A DNA stretch of 64,000 bases, taken from the NCBI GenBank assembly GCA_023653785.1, contig JAMKCH010058030.1, positions 16,952 to 80,951 on the forward strand, in the 5' to 3' direction. Shown here in pieces: positions 22,067-32,766 of the stretch. Origin of the DNA: Ophioderma brevispina. Taxonomy: Eukaryota; Echinodermata; Ophiuroidea; Amphilepidida; Ophiodermatidae. Under the pieces are notes generated by a model. It made no database searches. It was not told where the DNA came from and saw only the letters and a program-made list of their open reading frames with translations. The position numbers were made by a program, and so were the translations under genes. Numbering within the stretch: position 1 is the stretch's first letter; every line of letters begins with the position of its first letter.

Positions 22067-23038
22067 CAACAACAACAGAAACCAAAGAAATTTGAACACA
22101 AAAATTGAATCATTATAATCGGGGTTATAGCTACACTACTATGAGTACCGATTGTAAATCTTAAGATTTACTATACTGATGGACAAACTTTGGGTTTTGG
22201 CAATAGATTTTCATTTCACTGAAGTAAAGCACTGGTCAGCAACCTTTTAAATGACCTTTTGTGCTGGTCAGTTGGAGCATTAGTGCTGGTCAATGTTGTC
22301 TTCATCGTCATAGTAAATGACGACTTCATTTTGATATGGATAAATTTGTGAAGCTGCTAGCTATTTCATAATCGTGGAGAGTGCCTTTAATCCAATGTAT
22401 ACACATGATCTGCCTGCTATAGTTAGTGAAGTAATAAAATGGCAGGACTAATTATCAATTCATCAGTCACTATCTGCTGTAGACAGATTTGAATCCATTG
22501 TGTATATATATGATTCCTCTTGTGCAATTTTAGTAATATTACAAACATACCTTTGAAATAGGGACAGCAGTCCTAGGTTGGTTGTTAAACTGAGAGTAAA
22601 TTAGCAAATATATCTGGGTCAGCTATCATGATGGGAAAAAGTTACATCATATTTTAACCCAAAGTGTACGTACATGAAGTTCATAACCACTCTTGCATCT
22701 CTATCTACAGTAGACAGCATATGAATATATTTTACACACATGGTTTCCCTTGTACAATTTGAGCAATACTAAATAAGATCTTTTATCACTCTACAGGTGA
22801 CAGTGTTGAATCTATGAGTACATATGATCTAACACAGGTCTTACATTCTACTCCTTAGTCCGCAGATAACACTGCTATTTCCCGATATCCCACGGCATGG
22901 AAAAACGTTACTATAAAAAGTGACTAGGTGGTGATGTCACGCCAGGGCAAAAGTAACTTTTAATAGCAACTTTTCCCCCTGCGTTGGCATTAATTATTGA
23001 TGGCCCAACTTCAGTGCCACAGACTGACTCATTGGCAG
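22067..23038. other. Non-coding interval with one small hairpin
   Basis: An inverted pair at about 22897-22985, GGAAAAACGTTACTATAAAAAGT against ACTTTTAATAGCAACTTTTCC (each quoted in part), could be a small decayed MITE. I recognise nothing else. Confidence 0.45.
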
Positions 23039-23289
23039 ATATGTGATGTGATCAAGCAAAATGAGTCGGAAGTCGCAAATATTGATTTTGAGATATAACC
23101 AAACAAAGGAGAAAATGTCTTTTGATTTACTATTGTTTTGGCCACTTCAAAAATGATTATATTTGGAATTAAGTGGTCAATTTCAATGGGGGTTTCCGAG
23201 AATGTAGCCTTTAAATGGTGCATTACAGTTACATGAGTAAAAATTGAAACTGACCGACTTCATACCATTTGCTTGATCACATCACATAT
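23039..23289. mobile_element. MITE with ATATGTGATGTGATCAAGCA ends
   Basis: The left terminus ATATGTGATGTGATCAAGCA, continuing AAATGAGTCGG, is inverted at the right terminus (CCGACTT...TTTGCTTGATCACATCACATAT). About 250 bp long with no coding capacity. Target duplication not resolved. Confidence 0.85.
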
Positions 23290-23622
23290 ATTGTCTGCTC
23301 ATAGTTCTATTGTAGAAGATTAGTGCTAGAGAAGAATATGTTATGTGGTTATTAAAACAAATATTACTGCTCTATATTTGTGAAATGGTGCAAATCCCCA
23401 AGTACTGACAGTGTTTTGTACGTACAATATAGAGACCTTGCAATGCATTATGGGATTGATTTCAAATTACCCTCTGCCCCTACGTGGTCAGCCGTCAGAA
23501 TGCATTGCACTGCGTCATTTTGTTAAAAAAGGATTAATTCATAGGGCCAAACAGCTGTGCTTCACAGTAAACTGCTCTTCACTTATTATTTAAGGAAATA
23601 AGGTAGCATTCACCATTTCACC

Positions 23623-23868
23623 CAGGGCCGTACGCAGGTTTTTTACGGAGGGTGAGGGTCTTCGAAAAGAGTGACTTTTTTTGGAAAAAAGTGACCTAAC
23701 CCCCTAAAATGGTCCTTTTGGACGTTTTGAACATCATCATCACCAAAAAGGGGACTTCTTCGTCATATTTTCTCCAAATTTTGGACCTTTATATAAAAAA
23801 AAAAAAGACAAAAAGTGGAACTTTTTCCCATTTGTGGAATTTGGGGGTTGCCCCTGCATACGGGCCTG
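23623..23868. mobile_element. CAGGGCCGTACGCAGG MITE
   Basis: The ends CAGGGCCGTACGCAGG and CCTGCATACGGGCCTG are inverted with two mismatches. The CAGGG start is hAT-like, but no exact 8-bp duplication is visible. The interior matches relics at 1.1 and 7.8 kb. Confidence 0.75.
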
Positions 23869-24336
23869 CATCCCATTCATTGTAAAGTCATGATCCCTCT
23901 CCCTTCTGCAGTGTTGAGCACAGGACAGAACAACCCATACCTTCCAATCATTTTAGTCACTATCTACAGTAGATAGCATTGAATTCCACTGCACACATTA
24001 GAGCCAACATAACAGACACTCTACTCTTTAACAGTCACCTCCTCTCCCATAATCCACGTGACTGTGCACATAAAACCTCCTATGTCATTTTGCACTAAAA
24101 CAGGCAGCTTCTCATAATATCAGAAACCAATTAATACAGCTTTCAGCAACTCTTTTAATCTCTTCATACAGGGAGGCTCATCATGTTAATTATAAGAACC
24201 AAGATGACAGTTGGAGTGCGAGACGCGCCAGTATTTTGAGAGCACTAAACATGGCACGTCAGGACATAACGTTTGATGTGTTTAAACTAGATAACTATGC
24301 ACATTAACATTACAATGGATGTCAACATCGCATACA
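23869..24336. other. Non-coding, nothing recognised
   Basis: No repeat or coding signal that I can support. Confidence 0.5.
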
Positions 24337-24340
24337 TTAA

Positions 24341-24692
24341 AGGTGGCCAACGAGAGATTTTGAGGCAAACCCAAAATATTGTGGCATAATAATATTTCAT
24401 ACATAGATTGATGATCAATGAGATTTCTTACCTTGTATTTGACAAAAGAAATGTCTTAAAAGTGGGAAAAAACGGTGATTTGATTTGCTTATATTTCAAT
24501 GTAAAACATAGGAAGAAGTTGTATCTGCTCCTATACGAAAGTAGGAAATGCACAGTTTGTACCAAGAAACATTCTCAGCTTAAATGCGTTCCGATGCGGG
24601 TAATTTTTGATGGAAAACTTAAATCAGGGCAAAAATCAGTACATTCCATTTTTGTAGGGACACTGATATGTGAAATTCCTCTCGTTGCACCT
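24341..24692 (+). mobile_element. TTAA-flanked MITE (AGGTGGCCAACGAGAG family), 352 bp
   Basis: TTAA at 24337-24340 and 24693-24696. The left end AGGTGGCCAACGAGAGATTT pairs with the right end GAAATTCCTCTCGTTGCACCT. A 107-codon open frame lies inside it with no motif. Only one copy was recognised here; the right end recurs in decayed form near 24815-24836. Confidence 0.85.
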
Positions 24693-24696
24693 TTAA

Positions 24697-25176
24697 AGTG
24701 GGCTTCCAGGAAGGTGCCCTCAATTTGCTAACAAATCATGATTTTTGCATAATTGCTTGTTCCACATACTAATCACTTAGTGTGATATAGCTAAGCTTAG
24801 GGACACCGATTATGGTGAAATCTCTCGTTGTCACTTTAAGCTGCTTTCCAGAGAATGGTCGGCCCTCATTTTCTAACAACTCATGATTTTTGCATAATGC
24901 TGTTCACATACTATCACTGTGTGAATAGCTAAGCTCATCAATGCACAAATGTCCTACACATAGAAAGTAACTACTATGTAATAAAATTCCAGATCCAGAT
25001 TTTCTTTATACACAGTATCCTATTTACAGTTACACTATACATAACTGCTACGGCAAAACAACAATCTGATTCATCTCAAACTTTGGAACTGACATTTAAG
25101 GTGACTATTTTTAGTTCTGTTTACTATTTTTTAATAAATACACAAAAAAATTACTTCAAAATCTCTGCGTCAGCCT
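24697..25176 (+). mobile_element. Rearranged copy of the AGGCTGACTCAGAGAT MITE family
   Basis: The right part (CCTACACATAGAAAGTAAC, ACAGTATCCTATTTACAG, CTCTGCGTCAGCCT, then TTAA at 25177-25180) matches the 19.9-kb element. Its left part occurs twice in tandem with about 70-80% identity: 24697-24800 and 24837-24950 both contain CTTCCAG, CCCTCA.TTT.CTAACAA, TCATGATTTTTGCATAAT and ATAGCTAAGCT. The left terminus has been replaced by the neighbouring MITE end. Confidence 0.7.
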
Positions 25177-25248
25177 TTAAAGCATACAAATTTAACAATT
25201 TACATCAGCATTTATGTGGAAAGTAATGGAATGGAAGACTGTCAATAT

Positions 25249-25506
25249 CAGTGGCGGCGCCACTTCTTTTTCCTGTAGGGGGAAAACAAGGGGCAAAGTG
25301 AATTTTTTTTTTTTTGGGGGGGGGGGCAAAAATGCCACATTTTGGAGATTTGTAACATTTGGCCCCAAGGACAGCCTTTTTTCCAAAATTCGTGATTTCC
25401 GGCCTCAAATCGCTTAATTTTGCCAAATCTGTCATTTTCTTCAATCCAGGAAGAAAAAAATTAAGGGGGAAATGCCTCCACCCCCCCCCCCCTGGTGCCA
25501 CCACTG
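25249..25506. mobile_element. CAGTGGCGGCGCCA MITE, 258 bp
   Basis: The ends CAGTGGCGGCGCCA and TGGTGCCACCACTG are inverted. The flanks GTCAATAT and GCAATAAT are similar but not identical 8-mers, so hAT membership is only possible. G and C runs lie just inside each end. Overlapping open frames on both strands are translations of the inverted arms. Confidence 0.75.
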
Positions 25507-25669
25507 GCAATAATTATGAATACATGTATCTGCTATTTTCCTAGCCAATTAAGGTAGTAAATATGCTAAAAACTTTGTTGTGACACAAAAAACCAGACCC
25601 AATTACACCAAAAAAAGAACTATAGCATTGACCATGTTTGACAGCTTATTAGGGAACCTCTTACTTGGA

Positions 25670-25830
25670 AAAAAGGAAGGGTAACCTAACCCTATCATTC
25701 TGACAGGAAGAGAAGGGGTAAGGAGTAGAACCATCACTGTTGGGATTCGAACCAGGGCCCCCTTGCACCAGCCGGTTGAGCAGGGATGGCAAGCCTTGAG
25801 GGTGTCGCCGGCCCGGCCTGCGATTTCATG
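25670..25830 (-). mobile_element. tRNA-derived SINE relic
   Basis: On the minus strand a B box GGTTCGAATCC (25742-25753 on the plus strand as GGATTCGAACC) lies about 20 bases downstream of a weaker A box TGCTCAACCGG (25772-25782). The body is not otherwise recognised. Confidence 0.55.
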
Positions 25831-26385
25831 CCATATGTGTGTTGGTGCGATGACGTTGTTGCATCTTTTTGGACTCGGCTTCCAGTTGAGTCTTTGGTTG
25901 TGATTGGTTTTTTTTTTTTGTTTTAAAAAAAGGCATTACTTGGCTTGAAACCTGGATTTCCTACTCTTGACAATTTGCATTTTGTTTTGTAAGTCTTCAT
26001 TTTCAGTTCGGGAGATCACCCCTGCCATCTACAGTATTGTAGGTCTAAAGGTTTAATAAAATCAGTTTAAAATCCTAGATTTAGACAAATCAATCCCACT
26101 AGATTCTAACTCAATTTTGGTTCAAAAGTCCACATCTGCAAACTATCATGCTGCAAACTCTTAGCAGCAACCCCTGGAAACTTTAGTGTCTCCTGCATGG
26201 GGTTCAAACGATTAGGTCAATCATAATTACCACATTATAGTTAAGTGGTGTTTTAACTCATGCATCATCAGTTCTGACTTTTAATTTTCTTGGGAAAATG
26301 TGAAAGCAAGGCAGCAAGACGAGTGGTAAAAATGCAATCAAAATTCTTTCATAGCATATGGTTCTTAAAGACACTTCAACATGAA
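25831..26385. other. Non-coding, nothing recognised
   Basis: T-rich tract near 25907-25925. No repeat ends or coding signal that I can support. Confidence 0.5.
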
Positions 26386-26389
26386 TTAA

Positions 26390-26717
26390 AGGTGGTTGTT
26401 CCGATTTATGTGTATTGTGTTTTCTCTACTTGATATGAGAGCCTGGCACTTGCACATACACCCCATCAAGTACCGTGGGAACAACTTGCTGTTATGATGT
26501 GACGCAAAATGCATGTTGTAAAGCCCTATTCAATACTGGGGCGTAAAAAAAGTGCTCCCTAAAACTGCAAGTTTTTTTGTTTATAGCTGGAATGAAATGG
26601 TTTGGGGCAAATTTCAGGACTACAATGAAAAAAATTACGGCCTTTCATCTGATATCAAAATCGATTCTACTTCAGGGTAAATCAGGGAGGTCCCAAAGAC
26701 GATCGGAACCCGCACCT
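26390..26717 (+). mobile_element. TTAA-flanked MITE (AGGTGGTTGTTCCGAT family), 328 bp
   Basis: TTAA at 26386-26389 and 26718-26721. The left end AGGTGGTTGTTCCGAT and the right end ATCGGAACCCGCACCT are inverted. The interior has CTACTTGATATGAGAGCCTG and AAAGCCCTATTCAATACTGG, both found inverted in the decayed copy at about 30600-30880. Confidence 0.87.
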
Positions 26718-26721
26718 TTAA

Positions 26722-27550
26722 ACTGGGTCAAATATTGGAATTTGCAGGAATTAGTCTAAAAGTGAAGAAACGTCGTAGAATTCAAATAAAGCATTTTTTC
26801 AACTGAAAAATTGACAGAAAGGCAGAAAAACCGTGGTTCAAAGATTTGAATCTCATTCAATTACGTGTGTAATAAGTGCCTAACGAATGTTATGACTAAA
26901 ATATCCAATTAGTTCCATATAGGTTTGCTTTTGGTCTTACAACTTGTATACCTGTACTTGTTGCAAACATGCAAAATCGGATTTTTTTTTTCTTAAATTT
27001 CTATATAAGCAAAATCACTGATAGTGGCTTTGTTTTTAATAAAGGAACAACATGAACACAACCACACACACAGTACATCATCTTCAGTGGATGGGGGAGA
27101 ATGCACATTTAAAAAAAAAAGTTTTCGTCCCTACCATGTGAACCATGAATCTCACAAGAAATCTACCTACAAGGGCGTCAAGCTCTGGAGAGCTATGGCG
27201 GCTATCCAGACATGCTGCCTTGCATGGTGGGCGGTTGCCCAAAGGCTAGGTCCACCCCGGAAACTATGATTGACTTCAGGAAGGTCATCTGGTCCAATTA
27301 TCTTTTGCTCATAAATCCTCACACTGCAGTCATTTTATTATTGCCTAGTGTGAGGTGTATCCGGCCACCCCCGTTAGCGGGGACAAAACGGATTTAAAAC
27401 TTTGGTTTAACTACTGGGCATACTTCTCATCAAGCTTTTCACAACACAAATGTTGGTAAACTTTAGGTTTCCGGATGATTTCGGAAAATGTGCATTATAC
27501 TTTGTTAATTAAATTCTATTGTGCTTATTTTTAGAATGACTACATCGTCA
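26722..27550. other. Mostly unrecognised; one MITE end
   Basis: ATCACTGATAGTGGCTTT at about 27013-27032 is a lone end of the AAGCCACTATCAGT family (14.3, 32.1 and 59.1 kb). The rest, including CATGCTGCCTTGCATGGTGGG near 27210 (quoted in part), I cannot assign. Confidence 0.45.
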
Positions 27551-27976
27551 TAGTGGGCAGTCCACTCATTATAAATGTGCGTGCCGGTTCAAAATCTTGA
27601 AAATTGTTCAAAGGGTGGGGCTTATTTTTCACTAAAAAGGGTGGACTTGTATAAAGCGTGGAGACGAAAAATAAAGGATGGCGTAAAACTGGTGTAACAA
27701 TGCTTGCATAAATGGTGTCTATCGCTCCCTGGACAGCTCGCTCGATTTGCCAACAGCCTCACAGGAACTCATGAACGCATGTTATATATCTCATCGGGTG
27801 CGAGCTCCAATCAGCATCAGTTTTAGATCATTGTTTTTTTCGGTGATTCCAAGGTCCGTTTATTTACTAAAAAGAGCTTGGGTCTTCCCCTGTTTTTGTG
27901 ACATGAAAACTAGCTTCGAAAATGTCGCCGATCGTGGAAAACCCCATACAATTGGAATTTTTAGCAGTCTAAGTCT

Positions 27977-27987
27977 AAAATGGCGGC
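27977..27987 (+). promoter_or_regulatory. YY1-like site overlapping a start codon
   Basis: AAAATGGCGGC is close to the YY1 consensus (AAGATGGCGGC), which in animals often lies just after a transcription start and includes the initiator ATG. The short frame from that ATG stops after 14 codons. No TATA box is obvious. Confidence 0.3.
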
Positions 27988-28001
27988 ACCCGTCGAAAAC
28001 A

Positions 28002-28118
28002 ATGGGAGAGTTGGGATCGCGTGATTTTGGCGAAGAAGATTCAGATTCTGATGCAAAATTTGATGACGGCTTGATGCAGATTGAGATTGAGAAGAAGAAA
28101 AAGCTGATGTGGGTCTGA
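28002..28118 (+). CDS. Candidate first coding exon or small acidic/basic ORF, 38 codons
   Basis: An ATG with A at -3 and G at +4 (AACAATGG) opens a frame coding an acidic block DFGEEDSDSDAKFDD followed by IEIEKKKKLMW, a nucleolar/nuclear-protein style of composition. The frame is open further upstream to 27747 without a better start. It ends at TGA 28116-28118, but a GT at 28113 could serve as a weak splice donor (TGG|GTCTGA). I cannot name the protein and no second exon is visible downstream. It lies within a possible TIR element (27551-28536), so it may be captured or fortuitous. This is the only stretch of the window with first-exon character: a YY1-like site, a good Kozak context and biased composition. 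Confidence 0.22.
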   Translation: MGELGSRDFGEEDSDSDAKFDDGLMQIEIEKKKKLMWV

Positions 28119-28536
28119 ACATGCTTTGATATTGGGACTGATCATGTACCAAATTGCGTATGTGCCCAGTCATGCCATTGCCAGTCTGAGACCGACCCTT
28201 GACCTGGCTTGGCTAGCCTACTTGATTTTACATGGATGCTGTATCATAACACAACATTTTGTTCAATGTTCATTTCGTGTACTCTGTGTGGGCTATTAAT
28301 TTGGATATCTGGCTACAAAAAAATAAATTATTGAGAATTGTCACTTTATGATACATAGGCACATGTGCAATCTGTGATGGAAGTTTATGTTCCTGTTTAC
28401 CATTACGGTAAGCCCAATATTGGTTGCGAATGGTAAAAAGGGAGGGGGTCCCCGATTTTCAGTATAAAGGGTGTCTCAGTAAAAGGGTGGGGGTGCAAAT
28501 AAAAGGGGGGGGTCAAACCCCACTGCCCACTATATC

Positions 28537-29223
28537 GTGGTTTCAATTTTACCAAGTAACATTCGACTTAATTTTTTCTCATTCAACTAAGTGAATTGTC
28601 CTACCATTTAGGGGATTACAAGTACATGATTAGCGTTTCGGTTTCATGTATACATTCATGTACTTTCAGCTGTACCTTTTTTTTTTTTAAAGCAATTCCA
28701 CCATAATCTCTGTGACCCACTTTCTGCTTAACTTTTTGTATTTTCTACCGACAAATCGATCAACAAACTCATCAAAATTCTCCGCTCTGAAATTACCATG
28801 TCAAATCTCTAAGTTTGATTCTTTGAACATAGGCCTCCATTTTGCTAGATGTACTTACACAGTCAGGTTCCTCACTTAATTCCCAGGGCACTACCACCTC
28901 CTGGAACACCGATATGATACAATCTGTCCGATGGGCTCATTACAGGACCTAACATGAGATAGTTGCGCCTCTTTGAGTAACCAATCAAAATAATGCTTCT
29001 AGACTATATATCTCTGTTTACCAATACACCACACTCCTACAGTCTCTCGGGTTTGCTCATTACATGAATATTACCTTGCAAGTAACCAATCAAAGAGTGC
29101 TTAGATGCCAATAGATCTACAGGTAATGCGCAGACGGTTTATGTACTGAACGTATTACCTGGAAGTAATTCCTCATGGTAGAGTTTACAGCAGCTACAAC
29201 AGCACACCACAGATTAACCTATC
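28537..29223. other. Non-coding, nothing recognised
   Basis: No coding signal or repeat ends that I can support. Confidence 0.5.
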
Positions 29224-29499
29224 TATGGTGGTATTTTAGCACAAAAAGTCCGCACTAGGTGCGCTCGGTAGTCCAGGGGCGCTTGGTCATGCGACGTACT
29301 ATACTAGAAAAACCTCTTTTCTATTTCTTTTCTATCTTTACGGAATAAACGTCAATACTATGAGTGCAGTTTATTCCATTTTATAAGCCAAGAATCTAGT
29401 GTCAAACCAGATCGCACCCCGAGCACACCCCAAGCGCACCCTGAGCGCACCTTAGAGTGCCCTAGTGGAGCGGATTTTTTGTGCTAAAATCCCACCATA
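29224..29499. mobile_element. MITE with TATGGTGG.ATTTTAGCAC ends, 276 bp
   Basis: The left TATGGTGGTATTTTAGCACA, continuing AAAAGTCCGC, is inverted at the right as GCGGATTTTTTGTGCTAAAATCCCACCATA (quoted in two blocks). The pairing is about 28 of 30. A TA flank suggests a TA target site. Near the right end GCAC-CCC-GAGC-type units repeat about four times (29417-29455). Confidence 0.85.
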
Positions 29500-30599
29500 C
29501 TATATCCCCACTAGACTACACTCACAGGACAGGATTTCGTGTTTGGTTTTCTGTGTATCCACCCAATGGCTGTCTGCACTGTTGTGGAGAATGAATGGTT
29601 ATACCTGCCTACAGTGCATAATATTGCTATTTGTTTTAAATTACTTTTGGTGATCCCAATTAAAATTTGTAAATGGTTGTCCTTTAAAAAATCACAAAAT
29701 ACTAAGCAGAGAACAAGTGTAGCACCCTCAGTTTATATCCAGATAGCAGCATGTAACTGTGAAGTAGATACATAAGTAGCTGCGTGTATACTCTGTCCAC
29801 TCCAGCTACAGAGCTATGTACTTTAGAAGCCCATATATATATAATATTATATTGCCGCTACTGCATTGCAACTTGCTCACGTATACTGTTGAAGTAGCTA
29901 TATGCATAAGTCTCTTGCTGACATGGTAGACACAGCTCAGTGGTGGTAAAGATAATCATGCAATTACGAATCTGACCATGTATAGGTACTCTTGTATACT
30001 GGTTCTTCGGTACCAGTTTTCAGGGTACAACCATGGCCGACAGTGTCCTAAGTACATAGTATTTGTGAAGTTTTAAATTGCCCCTTCTCACCAGCATTAG
30101 ATATTAGGTGCACAGTACGCACTTACTTCAGGACTAGAAGAGATCATTGTGAATTTGACACCCATGGGTAGGGGCTGTCACAATCCACTTGATTTGGGCA
30201 TCTGGAATTTCCAAACGGGAATTTAGGGAATTCTTACATGCATTTTCTATGGCAGCCTCTGTACCAGTGACATTACAAAATCACCTCTTAACCTTCGTTC
30301 AAAAAATCTTAGTAATATCATGCTGCAAAACAGTGTAATTTCCAATAATGGTCATTTAGATTTAAATATTTGTGACCAGCTACAGCCTTTAGTAAAGTCT
30401 ATTCGATGTAAGAGCGCCCTCCTACTATTAACTCAGGTTACGCCGGATGTTGATGCTAATTTGAATTTGCTGTTGGCATGTCCTCCCCCGACCCACGAGT
30501 ACCAAACTGAAAGGCTTACTTTCAATACATTTATTTGGTGTCTTTAAAGCTTCACTTTGCGCTTGCCTATAAGAGGTGCTTCTTTCAATTGTCCTTGCA
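29500..30599. other. Non-coding, nothing recognised
   Basis: Short overlapping open frames on both strands with no motif. Confidence 0.5.
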
Positions 30600-30880
30600 G
30601 TTCCCCCTGTCACCGGATGAAAGACCATATTTTGCTCATTGTTGTCTTGATATTTCTGCTTTCAAATCTGCCATCTCTTTAGAGATGAAAAATTGCTGTT
30701 TTAGTGGTTAACCATCAATATTAGCACAGTAGTGAATAGGGCTTTGCAATGTGCATTGTGTGCACTTCTACCATCAAAATTGCAAATTTGTTTCCCACAA
30801 TATTTGATGGTGAGTGTATGTAAGTGACAGGCTCTCATATCAAGTAGAAAACATGATACACAAAATTGGATTAAGCACCT
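30600..30880 (-). mobile_element. Decayed reverse copy of the AGGTGGTTGTTCCGAT MITE family
   Basis: Its reverse complement shares with 26390-26717 the phrases TTAAAGGTG, CTACTTGATATGAGAGCCTG, ACATACAC, AAAGCCCTATTCA.TACTG and CTTTCATC. TTAA at 30881-30884. The other end is unclear. Confidence 0.7.
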
Positions 30881-30884
30881 TTAA

Positions 30885-31805
30885 TAGCCTTAACCCCCAA
30901 CATAAATCTCACCACAGTGTCCATAAATGCCTAGATTTCCTTCCATAGTCATGCATCCATCATACATCCATTTTTTGGTCTTTTCCTAAACCAAATATAG
31001 CCAAATGACAACATGCTTCTTCAGTATAAGCTGACAGATTTGATCATTTTTTAATTGCTACCATTCAAGCATCTAACAGCATTAATCACCAGGTATTATT
31101 TTAGGATTATTACTATAACAAGCATGGTATTTCTTTCACAAGTCCGTATCTGCGGCGCCAGCATGGCAGGTGATTGATTTTTCCTTTTTTTGGTAAAATT
31201 CACCTTTTTTTGTGTTATTTCAAGCTTGTATTTGGCCCTAACAAAGATGTACACGCTATCATAACGATAACGACAGCAAATAACTGTAATGACCACATAA
31301 GTTTTACTTGAATTAAACCTAAACTGCAAGTAATCCCAAGTCTTCAAATATTGTGTCGTATCGACTTTGACCCATTAAAATTTTAATGGAGCCTACCTAA
31401 TCCCTACATGTGTATGAAAATGAATATTGATTAATCCAAACTGGTGCCAGGAACTATCTATTTTGTAATATCATTTGGAACCATCATACTTTCTATACGT
31501 AATTATTTAGTATATGTCAAGGTCTGGGAACTCCAAAAAGCTCTAGATTGTCAAACCAACACATGACATGCGATAAAGTTTCTTCATGGTCACATGGCGC
31601 CCTGCTTGAAATAACAGATGTATAGTTTAAACAAACTAAAAAAAAATTAAATCTAACATTTAAACTAAAATTATTTTAAAAAGTACAATCTTTTGGTCAA
31701 CCCATGAGAACCAGCGCTAGAAAAACCTATGCTCCGCTGTTACATTTTGAATAGGGTATAATTAATAGGATAGGATAATCCCGTGGGATTAAAATAATGA
31801 AACTC
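30885..31805. other. Non-coding, nothing recognised
   Basis: No repeat or coding signal that I can support. Confidence 0.5.
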
Positions 31806-31809
31806 TTAA

Positions 31810-32762
31810 GGGGGATGATCCAATTTAAGGTATAAAGTTTCCATACTGATTGACTGTGACCTCAAACACCATCTGTAAAGGTTTTATGCCAATATTCAAA
31901 CTATTTTGATCTGAGAGAGAATGTGACTTTGTAAAGCCCCATAAGACTACTGTGTAAAACCCAATAAAATACGTTATAGATAACTATTGGTCGACCAAGA
32001 GGATTTAAGTATGGGCATACATTAAAATTGATCCAGCCCTTGCCCCAGCAAATTCCTGCACACGGACGCTTGACTTTGATTGATACAGGAGTTAAAGGGG
32101 TATATCCACCTACCAAAATACGTGGGTATGCTTTAAAGCCACTATCAGTGATTTCTTCCAAATGTAAACAAATTGCGCCCCCTATTTTTCATCAAAGTGC
32201 ATATTTTTGCACTGTTGTATTGGAAATGGTTGTAGTTAAGTCCCCTCTAAGTGACTAAGCTGAACACGCCATATTTGTCAAAAAAATTATGATTTTTATG
32301 AACTTGTTTACTAATAAAAGTATGGATCCAACATTTATTAGTAAACAAAACAGTTTTAAAGGCATCTTTAAGACTATTTTAAAATGCTTTGTCTGTTTTT
32401 CACAAAGAAGAGTAATACCGGTATAAGGTGTTGATATGACCTAGCAATTTAGACACAAAATGGGAATTTTGAGTTTCTGGAAAAAAATGACTGATAGTGG
32501 CTTTAATGTGCTGAAATAACATCAACCAAGTCCATGAATGTATACCGATTTTTTTTTTATTATGGCCAAAATTTTGGAAATTCAGAAATTTCTGGAAGTC
32601 TTACATCCCTGGGTACTTTTTCACTCACTAACATCCAAACCAAACACATTTTAGCCCTAGGATTTGACAAGGCAAATGAGAAAAATAATAGCTCTCTTCT
32701 GAGACCTCAATTTTACCCTTTCCATTAAAACTTTGAGACAATTAGCAATATGGGCCGGACCT
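31810..32762 (-). mobile_element. GGTCCATGGCCCGAT-family MITE split by a later insertion
   Basis: The left half (31810-about 31996) matches the reverse complement of the right part of 9089-9440: GGGGGATG.TCC.ATTTAAG, CATCTGTAAAG, TGTGACTTTGT.A.CCCCATA and ATTGGTCGACCA. The right half (about 32613-32762) matches the rest: CCAAACCAAAC, TTTAGCCCTA, AAATGAGAAAAAT and GGGCCGGACC. TTAA lies at 31806-31809 and 32763-32766. About 610 bp, including the MITE at 32137-32502, now separate the halves. Confidence 0.75.
32137..32502 (+). mobile_element. TTAA-flanked MITE (AAGCCACTATCAGT family), 366 bp
   Basis: TTAA at 32133-32136 and 32503-32506. The left AAGCCACTATCAGTGATTT and the right AATGACTGATAGTGGCTT are inverted. 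It is the best-preserved uninterrupted copy of the family seen at 14316 and 59101. Confidence 0.92.
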
Positions 32763-32766
32763 TTAA

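Larger units (their letters stand above)
27551..28536 (+). mobile_element. Possible TA-flanked element with GTGGGCAGT ends
   Basis: ATAGTGGGCAGT at about 27550-27562 is the exact reverse complement of ACTGCCCACTAT at about 28524-28537, 12 bases each, about 1 kb apart. A+AAAGGGTGGGG blocks lie near both ends but in the same orientation. A 12-bp pair could be chance, so this is weak. Confidence 0.3.

Noticed and set aside
27551..28536. Confident DNA transposon call from the 12-bp inverted ends
   Set aside because: A 12-bp inverted pair 1 kb apart is not far from chance expectation and no second copy is seen, so it is kept only as a weak feature.
29417..29460. Separate GC-rich minisatellite
   Set aside because: The GCACCC-type units lie within the TIR element at 29224-29499 and are too few to call independently.
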